Below are positions 1-5,153 of a stretch of 5,153 bases of DNA, one piece after another. Position numbers and translations under genes: made by a program. The DNA lies in contig JAFUUM010000393.1 of NCBI GenBank assembly GCA_017477805.1, forward strand, positions 1 through 5,153, in the 5' to 3' direction. Source of the stretch: Lachnospiraceae bacterium. Its GTDB lineage: Bacteria > Bacillota > Clostridia > Lachnospirales > Lachnospiraceae. Every line of letters begins with the position of its first letter. Positions within the stretch are counted from its first letter, which is position 1. The notes under the pieces are model-generated. The model was not told the origin of the DNA, made no database searches, and saw only the letters and a list, made by a program, of their open reading frames with translations.

Positions 1-294
1 GCGGAGCTTTGTTTTTTCTTCCCGGTATTTCTTCTTGGCGTCCTTATCCAGCGTTTCTTTGTTGGCTTTCAGATACGCCTTCTGGGTTTCATGCACTTTT
101 CCGATCTGCAACGCCCCAAAGTAAGTGATGAGCGTTACCGCCAGGATATAGGCCAGATTGGTAATGCCGGAAAAGGCATAAAAGATCAGACTTGCAAGCA
201 GCAGGAACATGCCCTGCCACTTTTTCGGTATCACATAATATCCTAAGAAGACCAGCGCCAGAAAGCCCAGGAATGCATAGGAGGTAAAGACCAT
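1..294 (-). CDS. MBOAT family membrane O-acyltransferase, N-terminal fragment (DltB/AlgI-like); 3' end outside window
   Basis: Reading the minus strand from ATG at 294 gives 98 uninterrupted codons to the window edge, with no stop. The protein begins MVFTSYAFLGFLALVFLGYY and continues with PKKWQGMFLLLASLIFYAFSG, the typical N-terminus of AlgI/DltB-type MBOAT proteins (MVFxS..FL......YY..P....N..LL.aSL.FY). Hydrophobic segments lie at about residues 5-22, 28-42 and 46-64, then a Lys- and Glu-rich hydrophilic stretch from about 66 to 98, probably a cytoplasmic loop. Such proteins move an acyl or aminoacyl group from a cytoplasmic carrier to an acceptor outside the membrane. The catalytic His region lies beyond the window. 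The start is only 4 bases after the carrier stop (TAA-GGAA-ATG). Whether the acceptor is a teichoic acid or another polymer cannot be read here. Confidence 0.9.
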   Translation of the reverse strand, partial: MVFTSYAFLGFLALVFLGYYVIPKKWQGMFLLLASLIFYAFSGITNLAYILAVTLITYFGALQIGKVHETQKAYLKANKETLDKDAKKKYREEKTKLR

Positions 295-298
295 TTCC

Positions 299-526
299 TT
301 ACTCTTCCTCCAGACGGCTGATCAGCGCATACATCGCTTTTGCGGAGTTGAAGTTCTCCGGCAGGATGTCCTTCGCGGTGATGGTCACGCCAAATGTGTC
401 TCCGATCTGGGTGATCAGATCCACGATATCCAGAGAGTCCAGGATTGCTTCGTCGATGAGGTGCTCCTCGGTCTCATAATCCACGTCGTCGTGAATGCCT
501 TTTAAGATTTCCAGTAATTCGTCCAT
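299..526 (-). CDS. Acyl/aminoacyl carrier protein (DltC-like partner of the adjacent ligase)
   Basis: This is a 75-residue, strongly acidic carrier protein with the four-helix ACP pattern. Ser31 in ILDSLDIVDLI is the expected attachment site for 4'-phosphopantetheine. By position it should accept the amino acid activated by the ligase immediately upstream and present it to the MBOAT protein encoded immediately downstream. Around the serine it reads DSLDIVDL, which looks more like ordinary acyl carrier proteins (DSLDxVEL) than Bacillus DltC (DSFGTVEL). A fatty-acyl or other acyl cargo thus remains possible from this gene alone; the adjacency to an amino-acid-type ligase favours an aminoacyl cargo. 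ATG at 526 is preceded by AGGAG, which overlaps the stop codon of the ligase gene. No gene symbol is given because it is not clearly DltC. Confidence 0.93.
   Translation of the reverse strand: MDELLEILKGIHDDVDYETEEHLIDEAILDSLDIVDLITQIGDTFGVTITAKDILPENFNSAKAMYALISRLEEE
303..311 (-). promoter_or_regulatory. Ribosome binding site of the MBOAT gene, inside the carrier protein gene
   Basis: GGAGGAAGA lies within the last codons of the carrier gene (encoding Leu-Glu-Glu-Glu), with GGAGG ending 12 bases before the MBOAT ATG at 294. It supports the 294 start and indicates tight translational coupling of carrier and acyltransferase. Confidence 0.6.
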
Positions 527-535
527 AGTAATTTT

Positions 536-540
536 CTCCT
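536..540 (-). promoter_or_regulatory. Ribosome binding site of the carrier protein gene, overlapping the ligase stop codon
   Basis: The minus strand reads TAAGGAG, so the ligase stop codon TAA (542-540) shares its last base with an AGGAG ribosome site nine bases before the carrier ATG at 526. This arrangement suits coupled translation of ligase and carrier. Confidence 0.75.
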
Positions 541-2060
541 TATTTGCCCGCTTCGTAATTTGCCTTCAGGGTCTTTCTGTCGATCTTGCCGTTGGCCGTA
601 AAGGGCATGGCATCGATCTTGAAGATCCTGCCGGGGATCATGTAACGGGGGAACATGGTTTTCAGTTCCTTTGAAACTTCTTCTTTTTCCAAATCGCCAA
701 TATAATATAGCACAATTTTCTTCTTTTCGGAATCATAGATGCAGGCGGACATGCGAACGCCCGAAATACGGTCTGCGCCGACTTCGATCTCGCCCAGTTC
801 CACTCTGTGACCCATGTGCTTGATCTGGTAATCCTTACGGGACACGAAAACAAGCTGTCCCTCCGCATTGTACTTTCCGATATCACCGGTCTTGTAGATC
901 AGTTCGGGATAAGCGGTATTCAAGGGGTTCTGGACAAAGGCCTGCGCCGTGCGCTCGGGATCGTTGTAATATCCGAGCGTCAGGTTGGTGCCGCGGATGC
1001 AGATCTCACCCTCTTCACCTTCTCCCGCCAGGGTCTTGCCGTCTTCCTTGAACAGCAGGATCTCACGGTTGGGGAAAGGTCTGCCGATGGGGATGGGTTC
1101 TCCTTCCTTGGGATCCTTTTCCATACGGAAGAAACAGCACATGCCGGTACCTTCCGTGGGTCCGTAAAGGTTGGTAAAGCTTGCGTTAGGCAGTGCCTCT
1201 CTCCAGCGCAGGAACTGGGTCACGGGGAAAACCTCGGATCCAAAGGCCACGGTATGGAGATACTCGGGTTTTACGGTGCTGAAGGTATCGAAAGCGCTGA
1301 CCATGGTCAGTGCGGAAACCACCCAGCAAATGGTATTGATCTTGTGCTCGTTCAGATACTCCACCAGCGTGGTGGGCATGGAGAACTTGCTCTTGGGGAT
1401 CAGATAGGTGGTGGCACCAAACTTCAGGGTGGGATACAGCTCCTTCAGGCAGGCATCGAAATACAGGGGAGACTGGTTTCCGAATACGGTATCTTCTCCC
1501 AGGTTCAGGATCTCGGAAAGCTGCTCGATGTAATCGATGACGGATCTGTGGCAGGCACAGACGCCCTTGGGGATTCCGGTAGAGCCGGAAGTAAATACGA
1601 TATAAATGGGATCGGTATCGATGGCTTTTTCGTAGATGGCGGTGACTGCCGCATCATCAACATCCACCTTCTGAAGATCCGAATATAAAACGGTCTTGCC
1701 GCCCTTTAAGTCAAAGCGGGAAGTCAGCTCTAAAGTATCCTCATCGCAGATCACCAAGGGAGAGCACACATTATCCAGGATCAGCTGCACTCTCGTAACA
1801 GGCATCTCCTCATCGATGGGCACGTAAAAACATCCGCCGGTGACGACGCCAAAGAAGGCTGCAACTTCTTCCGGAGATTTTTTCATAAAGACCACAACGG
1901 GCTTTTTGTAAATCTTCTGCTGATCCAGATAGGTACCGATCTTTCGGCTGCTGTCATAGATCTGACGGAAGGTCAGGTCTGTTTCTCCGTCGGAGAATGC
2001 CACCTTATCCGGCTTCTTTGTTACGATGTTATTCAGATATTTTAATACGTTGTTATACAT
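540..2060 (-). CDS. dltA: DltA-like amino acid adenylating ligase (D-alanine--carrier protein ligase family)
   Basis: This 506-residue ANL-superfamily enzyme should activate an amino acid with ATP and load it on the phosphopantetheine arm of the carrier protein encoded next. Its length fits stand-alone DltA (about 500 residues), not a multidomain NRPS. Motifs: P-loop TSGSTGIPKGV (157-167); Asp202 in YFDACLKELYP, the position that binds the substrate alpha-amino group in amino-acid adenylating enzymes; YGPTEG (299-304); YKTGD (389-393); hinge region RKDYQIKHMGHRVELGEIE (408-426); and catalytic Lys492 in TANGKIDRKTL. The start ATG at 2060 has AAGGA six bases upstream. By eye alignment with Bacillus DltA, the conserved pocket Cys of FCGEVLP is Gly274 here (FGSEVFP). 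The symbol therefore marks family membership, and D-alanine specificity is unproven. The gene lies 27 bases after the decarboxylase and 13 before the carrier gene. Confidence 0.92.
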   Translation of the reverse strand: MYNNVLKYLNNIVTKKPDKVAFSDGETDLTFRQIYDSSRKIGTYLDQQKIYKKPVVVFMKKSPEEVAAFFGVVTGGCFYVPIDEEMPVTRVQLILDNVCSPLVICDEDTLELTSRFDLKGGKTVLYSDLQKVDVDDAAVTAIYEKAIDTDPIYIVFTSGSTGIPKGVCACHRSVIDYIEQLSEILNLGEDTVFGNQSPLYFDACLKELYPTLKFGATTYLIPKSKFSMPTTLVEYLNEHKINTICWVVSALTMVSAFDTFSTVKPEYLHTVAFGSEVFPVTQFLRWREALPNASFTNLYGPTEGTGMCCFFRMEKDPKEGEPIPIGRPFPNREILLFKEDGKTLAGEGEEGEICIRGTNLTLGYYNDPERTAQAFVQNPLNTAYPELIYKTGDIGKYNAEGQLVFVSRKDYQIKHMGHRVELGEIEVGADRISGVRMSACIYDSEKKKIVLYYIGDLEKEEVSKELKTMFPRYMIPGRIFKIDAMPFTANGKIDRKTLKANYEAGK

Positions 2061-2066
2061 CTTTTT

Positions 2067-2071
2067 TCCTT
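2067..2071 (-). promoter_or_regulatory. Ribosome binding site of the DltA-like ligase gene
   Basis: AAGGA on the minus strand lies six bases before the ATG at 2060. The 27-base gap after the decarboxylase stop contains no inverted repeat, so no terminator separates the two genes. Confidence 0.65.
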
Positions 2072-2087
2072 CTGACTTTCTTCTAAC

Positions 2088-3590
2088 TTAATACTGTTTC
2101 CGGCAAAGAATGCCGTCTTGTCTTTTTCTTCTGATTTCCATATGGCCCTGTTCTTCCAGGGTTTTGATCCGATCCGCAAAACCGGCCGGGACCACTTCTC
2201 CCGGGACAAGCAGCGGGATCCCCGGAGGATAACAGAACAGATACTCCGCTATGGTCCTGCCTTCCAGTGCAGGATCCTGTAAGGAGATCTCTTCCTTCGG
2301 GCCACGCATGGCTTCCGCGATGGTGATGGCGGTGTCAACGGTATCGACTGCGGTGCTTGCGTCAGTGTTGGCCGGAAAGCTTCTCGTGGCCGGGTTCATC
2401 TCGCTGCCGCTCTCCGCTTTTGTTTCCAATTCGGAATCGATGATATGCAGGGCAATGGAAAGCCGGTCATAGGCTTCCTTCGGATCCGCGGGAGATGTCA
2501 TGGCAAGCACAGCATTTGCGGTGGCCATTTCCGTTTCCAGATGAAAACGCTCCCGAAGGCATCTTCCTAACTCTACTCCGTTTACGGAACTTTTTCCACA
2601 GGTAATATACATTTTTCCGGGATCATATGCAAACACGCCCTGTTCATGGGCATCCCCGGCAAAAATCGATAGTTTTGTCAGATCTTTTGCGGCTTCCCGG
2701 AAGGCGAAGATGTTTTCTGCCCAGGTTTCAAAGGCTTTCTTTCCTTCTTTTACAAGCCAGTCCACACAACCGTCAATGGATTCCATTAAGGGATAAGAGG
2801 GGGAGCTGGTCTCAAATACGGAAAGCTTTTCTTCCACCGCATCCGCTTCCACCAGCCTTCCCTGCAAATGCAGGATGGCGGTCTGGGTTAAGGACGGCAG
2901 GGTTTTATGAAGGCTCTGGATCACAAGATCCGCACCTGCTGCCACGGATCCTTTGGGGAAGCCATATGCTTCGCCGGTTTTTGTTTTTTCTCCAAACAGT
3001 CCCAGATGGGCGCCGTGGGCTTCATCCACAAGAAGGGGAATGGGGTTTTCTCTTTCATGACAGATCTGCGTGATGGTCTTTACATCGGAGATCACGCCCT
3101 CATAGGTGGGACTTGTCAGGATCACGCCCTTTACTTCCGGGTGCTTATCAAGGAGCTCTTTGACTTTCTTCGGATCCACGCTTCCGCAAAGGAGGGTCCC
3201 ATCCGGTAGCGTGACTTCTTCCGGCTGCAGCCAGTGGGCTTTCAGGCCCCAGAGTTCGATGGCGTGAAAGACAGACAGGTGGGCATTTCTCTGACAGATC
3301 ACTTCACTGCCGTAGGGCACCATAGCGGTGATCCCCGCAAGATTTCCGCAGGTGGAGCCTCCCACCAGGAAAAAACTGCGATCCGCACCCCAAAGGGCTG
3401 CTGCCCTGTCCATGGCATCTTTCAGGATCCCGTCGGCATGATGAAGATCGTCCGTCCCCTCCACTTCCGTCACGTCCGTTTCATAAGGAAGTTCTGGAAC
3501 GGGTTTGCAGATCCGCTTGTGCCCCGGCATGTGAAAGGGGTAGATGCCGCTGTCGCTATAGGATTGTAAATCGTCTCGTAATGTACTCAT
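2088..3590 (-). CDS. PLP-dependent Orn/Lys/Arg decarboxylase family protein (short clostridial/YaaO type)
   Basis: Proteins of this fold-type I PLP family remove the carboxyl group from lysine, arginine or ornithine to give cadaverine, agmatine or putrescine in the cytoplasm; which one applies here cannot be told. The N-terminal signature PFHMPGHKR is at residues 18-26, followed by TDDLHHADGILKDA (46-59), the PLP phosphate-binding region VGGSTCGNLAG (76-86), the PLP-contacting DEAHGAH (189-195) and the Schiff-base Lys229 in SLHKTLPSLTQ. The C-terminal domain carries the family hallmark YPPGIPLLVPGE (454-465). At 500 residues it is slightly longer than the roughly 470-490 usual for the short form. 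The excess is a low-complexity insert at about 388-425. The ATG start is well placed, 27 codons before the end of the first motif, but has no good ribosome site. It lies 17 bases after the amidase stop, so translation may be coupled. The adenylating ligase follows after 27 bases. Confidence 0.92.
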   Translation of the reverse strand: MSTLRDDLQSYSDSGIYPFHMPGHKRICKPVPELPYETDVTEVEGTDDLHHADGILKDAMDRAAALWGADRSFFLVGGSTCGNLAGITAMVPYGSEVICQRNAHLSVFHAIELWGLKAHWLQPEEVTLPDGTLLCGSVDPKKVKELLDKHPEVKGVILTSPTYEGVISDVKTITQICHERENPIPLLVDEAHGAHLGLFGEKTKTGEAYGFPKGSVAAGADLVIQSLHKTLPSLTQTAILHLQGRLVEADAVEEKLSVFETSSPSYPLMESIDGCVDWLVKEGKKAFETWAENIFAFREAAKDLTKLSIFAGDAHEQGVFAYDPGKMYITCGKSSVNGVELGRCLRERFHLETEMATANAVLAMTSPADPKEAYDRLSIALHIIDSELETKAESGSEMNPATRSFPANTDASTAVDTVDTAITIAEAMRGPKEEISLQDPALEGRTIAEYLFCYPPGIPLLVPGEVVPAGFADRIKTLEEQGHMEIRRKRQDGILCRKQY

Positions 3591-3607
3591 GTAAATATCT
3601 GATCTGT

Positions 3608-4813
3608 TTAATAACCAAAATAGGCGTCGATGCCGTTGGCAATGCCCTGGACCATGGCTGCCTGATAGGCGGGGTCCTGCATGTTGCGGTCATCGGTGGG
3701 ATTTGTCATAAAGCCCATTTCCAAAATGGTCACGGGCATCAGGCACCAGTTGATCCCCGTCATGGTGTCGTTTAAGCTGACGCCCCGGTTCTTCATCCCC
3801 GTTGCATTGCAGTATGCACTGAGGACCTGGCTGCTCAGGGTATAACTCTGGGCGGCAAGAGCGCTGACGTAGGGGTTACCCTCACTGGGAGAAAGGGTGG
3901 ATGCGCCGCTTGCGCTGCTGCTGTTTGCGCCGTCGGCATGAAGCCGGACGCAGATCTCCGCTCCCATGTTGTTGGCAAATTGTGCCCGCTCCACGTTACT
4001 GATGTTCACATCATGGGTGGTGCGGGTCATGTAAACCGTATAGCCTCGGTTTTGCAGTTCCGTCTGAAGGGCCAGGCCGATCTGCAGGGTCAGCACGTAC
4101 TCCGGAACTCCCGTTGTTGTCCCTGTGGTTCCTCCCGTTACACGGGCTTTCATCACCGTGGATCCGGGGCCGTTGGGTTCTTTGGTGTTATCTCCCCGAA
4201 GCTGATGACCGGGGTCGATGCAGACAATGTGTCCGCCGGTAACTACGCCGGAGGATGTCACGATCTGGGAGGCGTCGGTGTTTGCAGATGAGTCGTCAAC
4301 TGCCTGGGTTTGGTCCGAGGCGGAAGTGTTGTCGGTCGTAGTAGATGCATCTCCGGTGGCATTTCCGTTATCCGTCGTTTGATCTGCAGTCGCCTGTTCT
4401 TCGTTTGCGGAATTCTCCGCGTTCTCAGCGGTATTCGCCTTCCCATCCGCACTTTCCGCCGCTTCCGACGCTGCCTCGGTGTTTTCTGTCACAGCGGTTT
4501 CCGTTTCCACAGTCTCCGTTTCCACAGTCTCCGTTTCCACGGACTCTATCTCTACCGTCTCTGTCTGACTTTCTTCCGTACTCTCTGCCGTCACGGTTTC
4601 CGTCGCTTCCGTTGAGGTTTCCGTCGCTTCCGTCGCGGTTTCCGTACTTTCTTTGGCAACTTCCGCCACAACTGCTTCGCTTTCCGCATGCTCCGCGGTC
4701 TTGACCGTACCGCAGCCGCAGCCGCTTGCAAACATCTGGGCTCCCAACAAAACAGCGATAAGACATAATCCCAAACGCTCTTTCCAAATTCCGATCTTCA
4801 ATAACTTCTTCAA
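3608..4813 (-). CDS. N-acetylmuramoyl-L-alanine amidase (Amidase_3), secreted lipoprotein with long acidic Thr/Glu linker
   Basis: This 401-residue zinc amidase should cut the bond between N-acetylmuramic acid and L-Ala in peptidoglycan, outside the membrane. Residues 1-31 form an export signal: basic start MKKLLK, hydrophobic core at about 14-28, then FASGC, a plausible though non-ideal lipobox (Ala at -3) with Cys32 as the likely lipidated residue. Residues 36-193 are a low-complexity stalk rich in Thr, Glu, Ser and Ala, later Asp, Asn and Gln; by eye about 39 acidic and 3 basic residues. The catalytic domain is about 194-401. Zinc ligands are His203 (IDPGHQ), Glu238 (GVPEYVL) and His292 (RLHADGA); the catalytic Glu is Glu365 (ILEMGFMTNP). 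All are present, so the enzyme should be active. The start is TTG at 4813-4811: no in-frame ATG exists upstream before the cls stop, and a purine-rich ribosome site lies 9 bases away. The next gene starts 17 bases downstream. The substrate's glycan and stem details cannot be read. Confidence 0.94.
   Translation of the reverse strand: MKKLLKIGIWKERLGLCLIAVLLGAQMFASGCGCGTVKTAEHAESEAVVAEVAKESTETATEATETSTEATETVTAESTEESQTETVEIESVETETVETETVETETAVTENTEAASEAAESADGKANTAENAENSANEEQATADQTTDNGNATGDASTTTDNTSASDQTQAVDDSSANTDASQIVTSSGVVTGGHIVCIDPGHQLRGDNTKEPNGPGSTVMKARVTGGTTGTTTGVPEYVLTLQIGLALQTELQNRGYTVYMTRTTHDVNISNVERAQFANNMGAEICVRLHADGANSSSASGASTLSPSEGNPYVSALAAQSYTLSSQVLSAYCNATGMKNRGVSLNDTMTGINWCLMPVTILEMGFMTNPTDDRNMQDPAYQAAMVQGIANGIDAYFGY
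4496..4540 (-). repeat. 15-base tandem repeat encoding VETET, three copies, in the amidase linker
   Basis: Three adjacent 15-base units encode Val-Glu-Thr-Glu-Thr three times (residues 92-106). The two central units are identical at DNA level over most of their length (plus-strand unit tccacagtctccgtt), and the outer edges have drifted. A partial, degenerate copy (TETVEIES) precedes it. Because the unit is a multiple of three, gain or loss of units would change linker length without breaking the frame. Confidence 0.85.
4583..4645 (-). repeat. 21-base tandem repeat encoding TET-x-T-E-A type heptads in the amidase linker
   Basis: Residues 57-77 read TETATEA, TETSTEA and TETVTAE: two close copies and one degenerate copy of a seven-residue unit. 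On the plus strand the core gtttccgtcgcttccgt occurs twice, 21 bases apart. This is separate from the 15-base VETET repeat nearby and has a different period, so the stalk seems to have grown by more than one duplication event. Confidence 0.8.
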
Positions 4814-4822
4814 AACAAAAAA

Positions 4823-4831
4823 CCTTTCCCT
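4823..4831 (-). promoter_or_regulatory. Ribosome binding site that supports a TTG start for the amidase
   Basis: On the minus strand the sequence AGGGAAAGG lies 9 bases before TTG at 4813. The only nearby ATG (4838-4836) is out of frame and immediately followed by TAA, so it cannot start the protein. A second in-frame TTG at 4801-4799 (codon 5) is 21 bases from this site and is a poorer choice. The site sits in the 39-base gap after the cls stop, in which no promoter or terminator can be made out. Confidence 0.65.
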
Positions 4832-4852
4832 TTTACATCTCTTGAACTGTTC

Positions 4853-5153
4853 TTACAGCAGGCCTGCCACCAGGCGCATCACCGCCTGCTCGATCCTGAC
4901 GACAACGGGCGCCATGCTGACATACTGATCCGAGATCTCCCGGCTGTCCACAAAGAGTTTTTCAAAGTCCGCTCTCATATCCTTGATGGCATCGCAGCCA
5001 TAGAGGAGACAACCGTTCTCGAAGTGATGATAAAAGCTGCGGAAATCCAGGTTGACGGTTCCGCAGGACGCAAGCTTACCGTCGCAGATACACTGCTTGC
5101 TATGCAAAAATCCGGGGGTGTACTCGTAAATGCGGACACCGCACCGAAGGAGA
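4853..5153 (-). CDS. cls: Cardiolipin synthase, C-terminal fragment (phospholipase D family); 5' end outside window
   Basis: Cardiolipin synthase joins two phosphatidylglycerol molecules (or uses a related phosphatidyl donor) to make cardiolipin at the membrane. Only the last 99 residues are visible. They read in frame from the window edge, so the TTG at 5107 is an internal Leu codon and not a start. The second catalytic HKD motif is intact: His17, Lys19 and Asp24 of the visible part, followed by Gly31-Thr-Val-Asn34, which matches HxKx4Dx6G(T/S)xN. It is preceded by the family-typical stretch GVRIYEYTPGFLHSK and followed by LDFRSFYHHFENG. The tail RIEQAVMRLVAGLL resembles the usual Cls terminus (R..e...RL.spLL). 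The stop is TAA at 4855-4853. The amidase gene follows after 39 bases on the same strand. The first HKD motif and N-terminal membrane helices should lie beyond 5153. Another PLD-type phosphatidyltransferase is possible but less likely. Confidence 0.93.
   Translation of the reverse strand, partial: LLRCGVRIYEYTPGFLHSKQCICDGKLASCGTVNLDFRSFYHHFENGCLLYGCDAIKDMRADFEKLFVDSREISDQYVSMAPVVVRIEQAVMRLVAGLL

Larger units (their letters stand above)
1..5153 (-). other. Probable single polycistronic operon of six envelope-related genes
   Basis: All six genes share one strand with gaps of 39, 17, 27, 13 and 4 bases. None of the gaps contains a hairpin with a T-run, and none holds a convincing -35/-10 pair. 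The promoter should lie beyond 5153 and the terminator beyond position 1. The last three genes (ligase, carrier, MBOAT) are the most tightly packed and form a functional unit; the first three could be older neighbours. A partner such as a DltD- or SGNH/AlgJ-like protein is expected after the MBOAT gene. Confidence 0.7.

Noticed and set aside
807..1688. Long open frame of 293 codons on the plus strand opposite the ligase gene
   Set aside because: It lies fully antisense to a gene with every adenylation motif intact. Its translation shows no recognisable domain or motif, and there is no convincing ribosome site; it is a by-product of the codon use of the ligase.
540..2060. The ligase as a nonribosomal peptide synthetase adenylation domain of a natural product cluster
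   Set aside because: It is a stand-alone 506-residue protein with a separate small carrier and an MBOAT gene, with no condensation or thioesterase domain in the window; the DltA-type reading explains the context better.
2627..3569. Several plus-strand frames opposite the decarboxylase
   Set aside because: All overlap a complete PLP enzyme on the other strand and show no domain signatures.
4310..4704. Plus-strand open frames rich in Arg/Phe or Ser/Pro/Phe opposite the amidase linker
   Set aside because: They are shadows of the Thr/Glu repeat coding on the minus strand; the repetitive composition mirrors the repeats and no translation signals are present.
4425..4787. Minus-strand frame rich in Gly, Asp, Asn and Arg that resembles a repeat protein
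   Set aside because: It is a shifted reading of the amidase signal peptide and stalk. The true frame has a signal peptide, zinc ligands and a catalytic Glu, and there is no sign of a frameshift.
4814..4852. Possible promoter or terminator between cls and the amidase gene
   Set aside because: The 39 bases show only a purine-rich ribosome site and an A/T-rich stretch; there is no inverted repeat and no clear -35/-10 pair.
4853..5107. An 84-residue stand-alone protein starting at TTG 5107
   Set aside because: The frame stays open to the window edge, and the residues before the TTG (GVRIYEYTPGF) are part of the cardiolipin synthase family pattern, so this is the end of a longer gene.

Overview
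The window is a densely packed, single-direction stretch of six protein genes, all on the minus strand and transcribed from right to left. Every gap between genes is between 4 and 39 bases. There is no room for a rho-independent terminator, no visible internal promoter, and no tRNA, rRNA, CRISPR array or mobile element. The protein types suggest a Gram-positive Clostridia, most likely Lachnospiraceae-like: a lipoprotein amidase with a Thr/Glu-rich stalk, a short-form Orn/Lys/Arg decarboxylase, and an adenylation ligase, carrier protein and MBOAT set. The moderate GC content fits. The taxonomic call is inference from protein style, not from a marker gene.

Layout in transcription order: (1) 5153-4853, the C-terminal end of a cardiolipin synthase (phospholipase D superfamily), cut by the window edge; (2) 4813-3608, a secreted, probably lipid-anchored N-acetylmuramoyl-L-alanine amidase (Amidase_3 fold) with a long acidic repeat-containing linker and a TTG start; (3) 3590-2088, a PLP-dependent Orn/Lys/Arg decarboxylase-family protein with a low-complexity insertion; (4) 2060-540, a DltA-like amino-acid adenylating ligase; (5) 526-299, a small acyl/aminoacyl carrier protein; (6) 294-1, the N-terminal end of an MBOAT membrane O-acyltransferase (DltB/AlgI-like), cut by the window edge.

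Genes 4 to 6 form a coherent module. The ligase activates an amino acid as an adenylate and loads it on the carrier's phosphopantetheine, and the MBOAT protein passes the acyl group across the membrane to an envelope polymer, as in D-alanylation of teichoic acids. It differs from the textbook dlt operon in three ways: the order is ligase, carrier, MBOAT (not A-B-C); the carrier looks like a generic ACP at its serine motif; and the ligase has Gly where DltA enzymes have the Cys that lines the D-alanine pocket. The substrate may therefore not be D-alanine. Upstream are genes for an anionic phospholipid, wall turnover and possibly polyamine formation, so the run reads as an envelope and surface-charge operon. 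That functional link is inference from spacing and strand.
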